Origin: Myxococcales bacterium
GTDB lineage: Bacteria > Myxococcota_A > Polyangia > Polyangiales > Ga0077539
NCBI GenBank assembly: GCA_013298625.1
Contig: JAAFIF010000093.1
Coordinates: forward strand, 1 to 37,004
DNA length: 37,004 nucleotides
Direction of reading: 5' to 3'
Shown here: positions 1 to 7,589 of the stretch, one piece after another
Layout of the letters: the number at the start of each line of letters is the position of its first letter
Position numbering within the stretch: the first letter of the stretch is position 1
Notes under the pieces: model-generated
Told to the model about the DNA's origin: nothing
Seen by the model: only the letters and a program-made list of their open reading frames with translations
Databases searched by the model: none
Program-made: the position numbers and the translations under genes

Positions 1-2732
1 CACATGCGGCAATAGTCGCACTTGCCGCACTTGCGGGCCTCGGGCAGCTGCGGGAGCGAGTTGCTGCGCAGCGCGGCCGCCGCTCGCTGGACGTTGGCCG
101 TGACGCCGTCGATGAAGTCTCCGTCGACGGCGCGGGGCTTCTTCTTCTCTTCGTCGAGCTCCCAGATCTCGACGTAGTCCGCGTCGCGGCCGGTGAGCTC
201 GCGGTATCCGAGCGCGTAGATGTGCAGCTGCGTCTCGGTGACGTCTTCGGCCTGCGCGCGCTCGGTGCTCTTGAGGTCGACGATGGAGGTCTCGCGGGTG
301 TCTCGTCGGTACACGAGGTCGATGCGGCCCGCGATCGAGACGCCGTCGCCGAGCGAGAGCTCGATGGGCTTCTCGGCGAACTCGAGCTTCTCCAAGAGCG
401 CGCGGTTGGCGACGAGGTAATTGTGCAGGATCTTCGCGGCGGACTCGCGGAGCTTCTCTTTGAGGCTCGGGTACGCGTAGGGCAGGTGCAGGTGCGTGTC
501 GAGCAGGGCGGGGACGGCGTCGACTCCGGTGAGCTCGCCGTCGAGGGCGCGCTTGTGGACCTCGGCGAGGGCGTCGTGCAGGGACTTTCCGAAGCCGAGG
601 GACTCGGCGATGGGGGCGTTGAAGCCGTAGAGGATGCGCAGCTTGAACTGGTACGGGCACTCGAAGAAGTACTTGAGCTCGCTGAACGAGAACGTGACGT
701 TGGCGATGTTGGGCTTGGGCTCGGGGGCGGCGCGAGGGCGGCCGTCGAAGCCCTTGTCGAGGCGCTTGACCCACTTGTTGCCTTGCAGCCACTCGAAGAA
801 CTCGCTGGGTTTTTGCGCTTGTTTGTTGCCCGGGACCGGCGCGTACGTGACGAAGAGAAAGCGCTGCGCGCGGGTCATGGCGACGTAGAAGAGCCTGCGC
901 TCGTCTTCGAGTCCGCCGCGGTAGCGGGCTTCGTCCTTCACGGCTCCGCTGGGGATGATGTGCCACGGGCTCGGTCCGCCCCGTCCCGACGCAGGAAACC
1001 GATTGCGCAGCACCCCCGGCACGAACACCACGGGCCACTGCAGTCCCTTCGCTTTGTGCACGGTGAGCACGCGCACTGCGTCGGGCGTCGCGTGCGCGTT
1101 GCTCTCGATCCCTTCGGCGTACTCGCCGTCGGCGCCGTACTTCAAGAACTTCGCGAACGACTCGTATTTGTCCGTCGGCGCGCTGTGAAAATGAATCGTC
1201 TCGAAGTCCGAGATGAGCTGGCTGAACTGCCCGAGGTTGTAGAAGATGATCTCGCCGCGCCCGTCGGGGACGCGCTCTTCGCGCAGTGCGACGGCCTCGA
1301 TGAAGTCCAAGAAGAGCCGCTGAATGTTGTACGTGCTCCAGCGCTCTTCGCCCGCGGCGTGGATGCTGGTCTTGCGGTCGACGGCGAGGGCGATCCCGCG
1401 GTCGATGTCCTCGAGGCTGAGCCCGAGCTCGGCGTTTTGCCAGGTCACGCGCAGGGCGGCCTCGTCGATGTCCTCGTGCGAGGCCATGAAGTAGAAGAGG
1501 GCCTTGGCGGCGTTGGCCTCGCGCGTGTCGAAGAGGGTGTTCATCCCCTGAACGATGAACGGGACGCCCTCGCGCTCGAACGCCTTGCGCAGGGCGGCGG
1601 CGTTCTTTCGGAGGTTCGAGCGGACGAGCACCGCGACGTCCGAGTAGCTGAGCCCGCGCTCGCGCGAGCCCTCGGTGAACCGCACGCCGACGAGGCTCTT
1701 GATGGTCCGCGCGATGTAGCTGGCTTCGTCGTCGGGGTCTTTGAATGCGAGGGCGAGCACGTCCCCTTCGACGTGCGGCTGCGCGTCGGTGGGCTTCATG
1801 GCCTTGGCGAGGCGGCGTGTGTTTTGCGCGACGAAGTCCCGGGCGATCTCGACGACGGCGCGCGACGAGCGAAAGTTCTCTTCGAGCCTGACGCTGGTGG
1901 TGCCCGGGTAGCGATCGGCGAAGGTGAGGATGTTGCTCACGTCGGCGCCGTTCCATTGGTAGATGGTCTGGTCGTCGTCGCCGACGACGCACAGGTGCGC
2001 GCCGAGGTCCGCGAGCGCCGCGACGACCTTCTCTTGCAGCGGGTTGACGTCCTGGTATTCGTCGACGATCACGTGGCGGACGCGCGCCGCGAGGCGGGCC
2101 TTGACCCCTTCGTCCTCGCCGAGGACGCGCACGGCCGTGTCCATGATCGCCGTGTAGTCGAACCAGGATTTGCCTTCGAGCAGCTTGCGGTAGAGCGTCA
2201 GCCCGCTGGCGATCGAGCTGCCCTCGAGCTTCGCGCTGTCGACCTCTGCCTGCCTGAGAATATCCAGCGAACGGATGTACTGATCCGTGTCCTTGTAGCG
2301 CGCGAGCGGGCGGCCTTCGAGGTTGCTCGTGCTCGCGAGGCCGCTCTGGTTGCTGTGCCGATCGACGGCGAGCGCCTGCTGCACCTCGTTGAGCACCGAG
2401 TACTTCAGCAGCGCCGGAACCTCGTTTTGCAGCAGGTCCAAGCAGAACCCGTGAATCGTCCCGACGTACATCTCCGCGAGCCCAGCGACGGCGCCGAGCG
2501 ACTCGCGCACGCGCGTCACGATGCGCTCTTTGAGCTCGGCCGCGGCCTTCTCCGTGAAGGTAAACGCCACGATGTTGCGCGGGGCGATCTTGGGCGAGCC
2601 CGCGACGGGCGTGAGCAGCGCGGCGATCCGTCGCGCGACGACCTCGGTCTTTCCGCTGCCCGCGCAGGCGATGAGCTGAAGGTGTCCCTCGCGGTGCGCG
2701 ATCGCGGCGAGCTGCGCCTCGGTGAACTGCAT
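1..2732 (-). CDS. UvrD/PcrA-type DNA helicase with C-terminal Fe-S PD-(D/E)XK nuclease (3' end outside window)
   Basis: Superfamily-1 3'-5' DNA helicase fused to a RecB/AddB-like nuclease, expected to act in recombination or repair. At least 910 residues lie in the window and the C terminus is cut by the left edge. Seen: a Q-like motif at the N terminus (MQFTEAQLAAI), Walker A ACAGSGKT (residues 22-29), Walker B DEYQD (224-228), GDDDQTIYQW (about 245-255) and motif V VHKAKGLQ (about 555). The last 220 residues hold nuclease motifs GRIDLVYR and IVDLKS and cysteines C692, C902, C905 and C908, the iron-staple arrangement of AddB-type nucleases. The ATG at 2730-2732 is chosen because the helicase motifs begin right after it. 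The divergent neighbour starts at 2853, so the 120-bp gap must hold both promoters. It could be the AddA-like partner of an unseen AddB, or a stand-alone helicase-nuclease. Confidence 0.93.
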   Translation of the reverse strand, partial: MQFTEAQLAAIAHREGHLQLIACAGSGKTEVVARRIAALLTPVAGSPKIAPRNIVAFTFTEKAAAELKERIVTRVRESLGAVAGLAEMYVGTIHGFCLDLLQNEVPALLKYSVLNEVQQALAVDRHSNQSGLASTSNLEGRPLARYKDTDQYIRSLDILRQAEVDSAKLEGSSIASGLTLYRKLLEGKSWFDYTAIMDTAVRVLGEDEGVKARLAARVRHVIVDEYQDVNPLQEKVVAALADLGAHLCVVGDDDQTIYQWNGADVSNILTFADRYPGTTSVRLEENFRSSRAVVEIARDFVAQNTRRLAKAMKPTDAQPHVEGDVLALAFKDPDDEASYIARTIKSLVGVRFTEGSRERGLSYSDVAVLVRSNLRKNAAALRKAFEREGVPFIVQGMNTLFDTREANAAKALFYFMASHEDIDEAALRVTWQNAELGLSLEDIDRGIALAVDRKTSIHAAGEERWSTYNIQRLFLDFIEAVALREERVPDGRGEIIFYNLGQFSQLISDFETIHFHSAPTDKYESFAKFLKYGADGEYAEGIESNAHATPDAVRVLTVHKAKGLQWPVVFVPGVLRNRFPASGRGGPSPWHIIPSGAVKDEARYRGGLEDERRLFYVAMTRAQRFLFVTYAPVPGNKQAQKPSEFFEWLQGNKWVKRLDKGFDGRPRAAPEPKPNIANVTFSFSELKYFFECPYQFKLRILYGFNAPIAESLGFGKSLHDALAEVHKRALDGELTGVDAVPALLDTHLHLPYAYPSLKEKLRESAAKILHNYLVANRALLEKLEFAEKPIELSLGDGVSIAGRIDLVYRRDTRETSIVDLKSTERAQAEDVTETQLHIYALGYRELTGRDADYVEIWELDEEKKKPRAVDGDFIDGVTANVQRAAAALRSNSLPQLPEARKCGKCDYCRM

Positions 2733-2852
2733 CTGATTGGTCTCCCCGGTGAGTGATGAAGGCGCGAGAGTGTAGCGGGCGGGCGAGGGCAGCGGTACGA
2801 CTCTCACGAGGACGATCTCCCTCCGCTCGTCTCCAAAAGAAAGCCCCCATCC

Positions 2853-3332
2853 ATGAGCAAGTCCGCACTGCGTGACGTGATCCGCGATCTGTCCAAAGCC
2901 CTCGCGGACGCCATCGTGAAGGCGATCAACTCGCATTCGCTCCACGAGCTCGCGGCGCTGACCGACGAGAGCTCCCGCGCCGCTCGTCCTCGTTCGAAGC
3001 CCGCCACACCCGCATCGACGCCCAAGGCGTCACCAGCGAAGGCCAAGACCAAGACTACGGGACGGCCGCCCGCGGCCAAGAAGAAGTCCGCGCCCAAGCC
3101 CGCCACTTCGAAGGTCTCTCCCGAGGACGCTCGCAACAGCATCATCGCCGTCCTCGAGGACTCGAAAGAGTGGCTGAGCGCCAACGACATCCTCGCCGCC
3201 CTCGAAGTGCGCCCCAAGGACGATCTCTTCGGGCGCGTGCTGCGCGCACTCGTCTCCGAAGGCCACGTGGCCAAGCAGGGCGCGACCCGCAACACCCGCT
3301 ATCAGATCACCGCGAGCGGCCTCGCGCTCTGA
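2853..3332 (+). CDS. Small winged-helix protein with histone-H1-like Lys/Ala/Pro linker (paralogue of 9103-9570)
   Basis: 159 residues in three parts. A helical N terminus (1-38, MSKSALRDVIRDLSKAL...) is followed by a basic Ala/Lys/Pro linker (about 39-92, including GRPPAAKKKSAPKPA). A compact C-terminal domain (about 93-159) resembles a winged helix, ending in TRNTRYQITASGLAL as in small HTH domains that bind DNA through a wing. The same architecture and near-identical N and C termini recur at 9103-9570. A chromosomal-architecture or regulatory DNA-binding role is inference; no named family was recognised with certainty. The ATG is the only start that keeps the conserved MSKS N terminus shared with the paralogue; the Shine-Dalgarno is weak. 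Confidence 0.85.
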   Translation: MSKSALRDVIRDLSKALADAIVKAINSHSLHELAALTDESSRAARPRSKPATPASTPKASPAKAKTKTTGRPPAAKKKSAPKPATSKVSPEDARNSIIAVLEDSKEWLSANDILAALEVRPKDDLFGRVLRALVSEGHVAKQGATRNTRYQITASGLAL

Positions 3333-3453
3333 GCCCGCGCGCCGCCGACGGTCGAGGACGCCATCGTGGCTCTTCGTCCTCGCGACAAGACGCACTCGAG
3401 CGCATTCGACCTCGATCGATCGCGGCGTACGACCATGCGCGTGCTCGAGCTTA

Positions 3454-3606
3454 GAGCTGGATTCAAAACCTCCCGTCGCTGCACGGCAGATCCGCGGCGC
3501 CCTGCGGCGTCGACCGTTCTCGACGGGCGTCCAGCCCGTCTTCGAACGCTCTCCTTGCAGCGCTTGCGTCTCTTTGCGCAGCTCGGTCCGGTTCTGAAAC
3601 CAGCTC
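3454..3606. mobile_element. MITE-like element with IS5-type terminal inverted repeats
   Basis: Non-coding 153-bp unit bounded by 17-bp inverted repeats: left GAGCTGGATTCAAAACC (3454-3470), right end (3590-3606) whose reverse complement is GAGCTGGTTTCAGAACC, 15 of 17 identical. Both ends are flanked by TTA (3451-3453 and 3607-3609), which fits a 3-bp TNA target duplication as in the IS1031 group of the IS5 family; IS5-family ends commonly begin GAG. The interior has no transposase but has a strong hairpin (GACGGGC/GCCCGTC at 3522-3540, extended by CGTTC/GAACG at 3515-3519 and 3544-3548). It would need a full-length IS elsewhere for movement. Alternative: a structured RNA closed by a long-range stem. 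Confidence 0.6.
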
Positions 3607-3856
3607 TTAGGGACGGTGAGCGCTCGGGCTGATTGTCTCGGGGCAGCCGCAGGTTGAGAGGTCCTCGGATCATCACAATCAAACTCGCGCTCCTCTGTTT
3701 CTGCCGGAGCTCCTGCGGAAGACGCTGCTTGTCTATCACTTCCGCCCGTCCCAGGGCGGCGGGCTATCGCTCGCAAGCACCCGGGAGCCGTCACCTGTCA
3801 GCGTCGCTTCGTCAGCGTTTTTGCAGGCGATGTGACCGGTGGCGGGCGCGTTCGAT

Positions 3857-3880
3857 GGGTTCGAATCCTCTCGCCCCGAC
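3857..3880 (+). pseudogene. 3' end of a tRNA-Pro gene (partial; attachment-site-like remnant)
   Basis: The segment contains GGTTCGAATCCTCT followed by CGCCCCGA. This is the T-loop, the 3' T-stem strand and the 3' acceptor strand typical of bacterial tRNA-Pro, whose 3' end usually reads GGTTCGAATCCTCT-acceptor-ACCA. The 5' T-stem strand is degenerate (ATGGG where AGAGG is expected), and no D-arm, anticodon arm or 5' acceptor CGGGGCG lies within 100 bases upstream. An intrinsic terminator follows directly, as after a real tRNA. A 3' tRNA fragment is what remains on the distal side when an integrase inserts into a tRNA gene; a decayed tRNA is the alternative. Confidence 0.55.
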
Positions 3881-3898
3881 TCACTCTCGAAACAACAG

Positions 3899-3930
3899 CG
3901 CCGCAGTGAAAACTGCGGCGTTTTTGTTTT
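3899..3930 (+). terminator. Intrinsic terminator downstream of the tRNA-Pro remnant
   Basis: Perfect 8-bp stem CGCCGCAG/CTGCGGCG (3899-3906 and 3913-3920), loop TGAAAA, then TTTTTGTTTT (3921-3930). The T-tract is only on the plus strand, so it ends a rightward transcript. The convergent minus-strand gene stops at 3959. Confidence 0.88.
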
Positions 3931-3958
3931 CTCCGACCGTGCGCTCGCCCGCGCTGCG

Positions 3959-4852
3959 CTATCGCAGGTCGATGACGATCCGCGACGCAGCGATCCCAGC
4001 GGCGCCGAGCGCGGCGCTCTTGGCCGCGGCGCTTCGCGCGTCGGGCTCGAGCACGCCGCACTCGAGGGCCGCGTCGAGCGCGCGATCCAGCGTGCAGTTT
4101 CCGAGCACCAGCCGTGCGCCGCGCGACAGGTCCACGCGACCCAGGTCCATCGTCGATGGTTCGTCCTGCATGGCGAGTGTCCGCAGGACGACGCTCGCGT
4201 GCCATGGACTGAGCTCGCTCGACCGCGGCGCGAGGTGATGTCCCAGCGTGTGCGCGATCGTGAGCCGACGAGGCGCGCCGTCGCGAACCAGCAGCGCGAC
4301 CCCGTCGCCGATGTGCGCGGTCCACGCTCGGTGCGGCAGGACGACGGCAGCCGTCGCTGTTGCTCCCAAGGCCGGGAGCCACCCGATCTCGCCCATCACC
4401 GTCCACAGATCGAGCGCGCCGACGTGTGCCCTCGCGCAGTCGAGCAACCCGTCGTGGGCGGCGATGAACGCTCGCTGAAGGGTCGGCGCCACGTCGCTCT
4501 CTCCAGGTAAGGACTGGACGAACGCGTCGAGCAACGCCCGCGCGACGATGGCGCTCGCGATGCCGCCAGACTCGTCTTTGTAGTTTCCTGCGCAGACCGC
4601 GGCGAGCACGCCGCGCGTCGCGCCGACGCAGATCGGGAGCAGCACCACCGACTCGGTGCATCTGCGAAACATCCCGCGCGTCGTGACCGCCGCGGCGTCG
4701 AACGCGTCGTCTCGCAGCGAGAGCTCGCCGACCGCGAGCATTCGGTTGACCCGCAGCATGCGGGCGTGCTCGTTCACCGCGCGCGCGACGGAGGCGATGG
4801 GTTCGACCGCGCCGCTCAGCGCGAAGTCGTCTTCTTCGGTCGATCGATACAT
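3959..4852 (-). CDS. PP2C-family protein, probably a pseudophosphatase
   Basis: 297 residues with the layout of a bacterial PP2C/Stp-type Ser/Thr phosphatase. The later motif AHIGDG (residues 179-184), normally AHVGDS, is followed by a LLVRDG strand and LTIAHTLGHHL, the usual LT.DHS segment. At the first metal-binding loop, where active members read DGMGG, this protein has AGNYKDESGG (88-97): the Asp-Gly pair is missing. Catalysis is therefore doubtful and a binding or decoy role more likely (inference). It ends 29 bases from the convergent terminator at 3899-3930. The ATG at 4852 begins MYRSTEED; no strong Shine-Dalgarno is visible. Confidence 0.75.
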   Translation of the reverse strand: MYRSTEEDDFALSGAVEPIASVARAVNEHARMLRVNRMLAVGELSLRDDAFDAAAVTTRGMFRRCTESVVLLPICVGATRGVLAAVCAGNYKDESGGIASAIVARALLDAFVQSLPGESDVAPTLQRAFIAAHDGLLDCARAHVGALDLWTVMGEIGWLPALGATATAAVVLPHRAWTAHIGDGVALLVRDGAPRRLTIAHTLGHHLAPRSSELSPWHASVVLRTLAMQDEPSTMDLGRVDLSRGARLVLGNCTLDRALDAALECGVLEPDARSAAAKSAALGAAGIAASRIVIDLR

Positions 4853-5314
4853 CGCGAATGTCGGTGTAGCAGAGTCCGCAATGTCGCGTTCGTTGACGAC
4901 TCCGTCCTCGCGCGCTCAGCGCGGCCGGTCAGCCGCGGCGATTCGCTCGCTCAGGCTCGACGCGAAACCAGACGCTCACGGATCGCTCGCGCGTCGGCTT
5001 CTCCAGACGAGGCCTCGCGCGCGGACAGGCCGCGCCGTTCGAGCGTGCGATACGCAAGCGCCGCTGACAGCGCTGCACATCATTCGATCGGAGCTCTGGC
5101 CCGATCCCGCCGCGGTCCAGGCGCTTCGCGCGGGGCTCGCGGACGCGAGCGCGCAGCGAGGCGTTCTCGACGCGTTCGGCCGGGAGCTTCCCGCGCAGTG
5201 GCCGCTCGCTCCGCGCGACGAGCTGCACCGTCGCGACGCCTCGTCCGCGCCTGAACCTCTCTTGCTCGTCGGCGAGTTCGACGCGCGCGCGTCCCAGGCG
5301 TCGCGCCGATGTGA
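4853..5314. other. 462-bp unassigned stretch with coding-like composition
   Basis: No gene is called. From about 5070 to 5310 one plus-strand frame shows a coding-like pattern (high GC at codon positions 1 and 3, lower at 2) and reads as a normal acidic protein segment (SELWPDPAAVQALRAGLADA). That frame does not stop until 5528, inside the opposite-strand lipoprotein gene, and has no good start. The mirror minus frame is also open but Arg-rich. This may be a decayed gene fragment. Confidence 0.35.
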
Positions 5315-5665
5315 CTACGGGTTGGCGCGGCAGACTCCAGCGCGGGATGTGCCCTCGAACTGGCACGTGGCGCCCTGGACGCAGTCGCGGTTGCGAAAGG
5401 TGCATCCCTCGCCGATCGCGGGCAGCCGCACGCAGCGTCCGATCGGAACGGCCAACCCCAGCCCGAGCAGACCGCCGTTCGAGGTGCGCTCGTGCTCGCC
5501 TCGATCGGTTTCGGCGCGCGCGCAGTAGTGCCCCGCGACGCAGGCGTCGCCGCTCAGACTGGCGTTGCAATCGGCGCCTGCCTGCTGCCTGGGCTTCGGC
5601 ATGTTGTCGCACGCGGCCAACAGAACCATCGAGCCGACGAGCGCGAGACACGTGAGGACCTTCAT
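5315..5665 (-). CDS. Small Cys-rich lipoprotein
   Basis: 116 residues. MKVLTCLALVGSMVLLAAC is a lipoprotein signal peptide with lipobox LLAAC, mature Cys19 followed by Asp-Asn. The mature part has about eight cysteines in pairs (GADCNASLSGDACVAG, GEGCTFRNRDCVQGATC), like the short disulfide-bonded lipoproteins common in myxobacteria. An upstream in-frame ATG would add MRA; 5665 is preferred because a -10-like TACGAT lies only 7 bases before it. It is divergent from the Roadblock operon. Function unknown. Confidence 0.8.
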   Translation of the reverse strand: MKVLTCLALVGSMVLLAACDNMPKPRQQAGADCNASLSGDACVAGHYCARAETDRGEHERTSNGGLLGLGLAVPIGRCVRLPAIGEGCTFRNRDCVQGATCQFEGTSRAGVCRANP

Positions 5666-5782
5666 CGCGCGCATCGTATTGCAGGCCGCAGGGGCGATGA
5701 CAACTCTGTCGCGCAAGGCGCACAGCGCGTCGCGCGCGCTGCGCGCCGCAACGGAGCTGCGATCGTCGCATCGAAACCAGCG

Positions 5783-6127
5783 ATGAACAGCCCGCTGCGC
5801 TTGCTGCGTGAGCAGAACCGTTCGGTCCTCGCGGCCGCCCTGCTCGCGCACGATGGAGCGTTGATCGAGTCGTCCTCGGATGACTCTCTCGAAGACACCC
5901 TGTGCAGCTTCGTGGCTGCGCTTCGCTCGCTGTCCGAGCGCACGCTCGCTGAGCTCGGCGGCGGCGCGCTCGACACGATGATACTCGCCGGCGACAGCGC
6001 GACGCTGCTCTTCGCCGACGCTGGGCCCGAGCGGGTCGTGGCGGCGCTCGTCAGCGATCGCGCTCCGCTGGGGCTGGCGTTGTCCGACCTGCGAAACACC
6101 GCACGAACGTACGCAGAGTCGCGATGA
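5783..6127 (+). CDS. Roadblock/LC7-domain protein
   Basis: 114 residues, the usual length of a single Roadblock/LC7 domain. The strand-helix pattern fits: SVLAAALLAHDGALIESS, a central helix with SLSERTLAELGGGALDTMILAGDSATLLFA, and a C-terminal helix. Bacterial members such as MglB regulate small Ras-like GTPases and dimerise; no GTPase is encoded here. First gene of a four-gene run (5783-8239) in which every junction overlaps (ATGA at 6124-6127), so the products are probably co-expressed. The assignment rests on overall pattern, since the family has no invariant catalytic residue. Confidence 0.65.
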   Translation: MNSPLRLLREQNRSVLAAALLAHDGALIESSSDDSLEDTLCSFVAALRSLSERTLAELGGGALDTMILAGDSATLLFADAGPERVVAALVSDRAPLGLALSDLRNTARTYAESR

Positions 6128-6714
6128 GCCGTCTCTTGACCTTCTTCTCGATCGTCGCGATGTGCGCGGGCTGGGGAGGCTTTGTGGCGCGGCGTTCTGC
6201 GGTGCCGCCCGATGCGGCGCCAGTGTCCGCCGCGCGCGCCGCGCCGCTCGACTCGTCGATCGCCTCGGTGCGCTCGACTCCCGCTGCGACTCCTTCGGCC
6301 ATCGCTGCGCCGAGCGCGGCGCGCGCCGTCGCCGTCGCCGCGAGCCCCGAGTGCGACGCGAGCGCGAGCGCTGTCGTGATCGCGTTTGGCCGCGGTGAAG
6401 CGAGGCTCGATCGGCGGGCGATCGACCTGATCGACCTGCTCGCGTCCGAGCTGGTCCCGCGCCCGGACACGGCTCGCCGGCGACGAGAGCGAACGGTGCG
6501 CGTGTTCGCTTCGAGCGCCGCGGGCGAGAGCGAGACGAGAAGCGCCCGCGCGCTCGCGCAGGATCGTCTCGACGCCGCCAAGGGCGCGCTGCTGCGCGCG
6601 GGCCTGTGGCACTTGCAGTTGAGCGAGGCCCAGGCCTCGGTGCGCGCGGACATCGAGCACGGGTGTGTGCGCATCGAGCGGGTGCAGCCCGCGCCCGATG
6701 CAGGAGGCGTGTGA
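6124..6714 (+). CDS. Membrane-anchored protein with OmpA-like C-terminal fold
   Basis: 196 residues. MSRLLTFFSIVAMCAGWGGFVA is a single N-terminal membrane segment or uncleaved signal. It is followed by an Ala/Pro/Ser-rich spacer (about 28-75). The C-terminal region (VIAFGRGEARLDRRAIDLIDLLASEL ... VRVFASSA ... ARALAQDRLDAAKGALLRAGL) follows the OmpA/MotB plan of strand, helix, strand, then a helix with an R..A...D..A..L-type pattern. Key peptidoglycan-binding residues are not clearly conserved, so wall binding is uncertain. Overlaps the Roadblock gene by four bases and the next gene by one. Confidence 0.6.
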   Translation: MSRLLTFFSIVAMCAGWGGFVARRSAVPPDAAPVSAARAAPLDSSIASVRSTPAATPSAIAAPSAARAVAVAASPECDASASAVVIAFGRGEARLDRRAIDLIDLLASELVPRPDTARRRRERTVRVFASSAAGESETRSARALAQDRLDAAKGALLRAGLWHLQLSEAQASVRADIEHGCVRIERVQPAPDAGGV

Positions 6715-7589
6715 TGGATTGGTTCTCTTGGAGCGCCGCGACCCTCGGCGCCGTCGGATCGATGGGCTTCGGGTTTCTCAGCGCAAAGGCCCGCGCCGCG
6801 CGGGTGATCGACCGCGCCGCGACGCGCGCGACCGAAGCCGAGGCCCGCGCGTCGCTCACCGAGGCCCGCTTGCGATCGTTGCTCGAGCGACTCGATCTCG
6901 CCGTGGATCGACCTCTTGCGCCGCAGGCTGTGTGCGAAGAGCTCTATCTTTCGGGCGCGGTGACGACCGTCGCCCTCGCGGACGCGAGCGGGCTCGCGGT
7001 CCTTCGATTCGCCGAGGACCGCGCCGCCGAAGAGCTCTGCGCGCTCGCTGCGATCGCGGGAGACGAGCTGCGCAGCGGCGGCGCGGTCGAGCTTCATTCG
7101 GCCAACGGCGGCTCGCTGCGCTTCGAGCAGCTCGGCCAAGAGCCCCTGGTGTTGTGCGCGTCGCGTCGCGCTCGTCCTGTCGGTCGCTTCGCGTACTCGC
7201 GGGCGCTGTTGGCGTTGGGCGACGCGCTGATCGCCACCCCGCCGCGAGGGGCTGAGCGCTCGACGCCCGCGCTTCGAGCGGCGCGCGAGGAGCTCGGCGC
7301 GAGCGCGATCTATCTGCACGGCCAGAGCGACGGGGACGCGAGCGCCGAGGCCCTCGAGCGCTGGTGCGCCGTCGCCGAGGCGTTGATGGTGCGCGCCTCG
7401 CGCGTCGAGCTCGCCCCTGCGCTGACCGTCGAATGGACGATCGCGGATCGCTCGTTCGTCGCGACGACCGCTGGCGGCTCGATCGTCGGAGTCGCGATCG
7501 CGCCGCTGCAGGGCTCCGAGGCCCGCGCGCGATGCGTCGGCGCGCTTCGCCGCGAGGCGTCGCGGACCGCGCAGAGAGGCGGCGCCTGA
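6714..7589 (+). CDS. Hypothetical protein with N-terminal membrane segment and coiled coil
   Basis: 291 residues. MDWFSWSAATLGAVGSMGFGFLSA is a likely membrane anchor. It is followed by an Ala/Glu/Arg-rich helical stretch (about 25-65) and a region (75-150) with alternating strands and helices reminiscent of Roadblock or GAF folds (AVTTVALADASGLAVLRF). A second such unit appears near the C terminus (LTVEWTIADRSFVATTAGGSIVGVAIAPL). No named family was recognised. Start and stop overlap both neighbours, so it is translationally coupled to the PYP-like gene. Confidence 0.6.
   Translation: MDWFSWSAATLGAVGSMGFGFLSAKARAARVIDRAATRATEAEARASLTEARLRSLLERLDLAVDRPLAPQAVCEELYLSGAVTTVALADASGLAVLRFAEDRAAEELCALAAIAGDELRSGGAVELHSANGGSLRFEQLGQEPLVLCASRRARPVGRFAYSRALLALGDALIATPPRGAERSTPALRAAREELGASAIYLHGQSDGDASAEALERWCAVAEALMVRASRVELAPALTVEWTIADRSFVATTAGGSIVGVAIAPLQGSEARARCVGALRREASRTAQRGGA

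Larger units (their letters stand above)
3333..3898. other. Intergenic region holding only the MITE-like element and the tRNA remnant
   Basis: No convincing coding sequence lies between the winged-helix gene and the PP2C-like gene. Open frames on both strands run through the inverted repeats and have no recognisable domain. A minus-strand frame reads WFQNRTELRKETQAL across the MITE right end; this is a translation of the repeat, not evidence of a homeodomain. The stretch 3610-3856 between the MITE and the tRNA remnant shows nothing I can assign. Confidence 0.6.

Noticed and set aside
222..2756. 844-residue plus-strand open frame
   Set aside because: It is the mirror of the helicase-nuclease gene, whose motifs are all on the minus strand.
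3515..3548. An independent small RNA hairpin
   Set aside because: It lies inside the MITE-like unit with no promoter or terminator; explained as the element's interior fold.
3030..3794. Minus-strand 254-residue frame reading WFQNRTELRKETQAL, superficially like a homeodomain
   Set aside because: It is antisense to the winged-helix gene and crosses the MITE ends; the peptide is a translation of the repeat.
3637..3890. A one-piece tmRNA (TCGGGGC at about 3640 can pair with GCCCCGA near 3880)
   Set aside because: No tag reading frame ending in Ala-Ala-stop and no conserved 5' tmRNA sequence; the 3' part fits tRNA-Pro better, and GGGGC pairing is expected by chance at this GC content.
4656..5528. 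290-residue plus-strand frame including the coding-like stretch near 5070-5310
   Set aside because: It overlaps the PP2C-like gene and the lipoprotein in antisense and has no usable start; kept only as an unassigned region.
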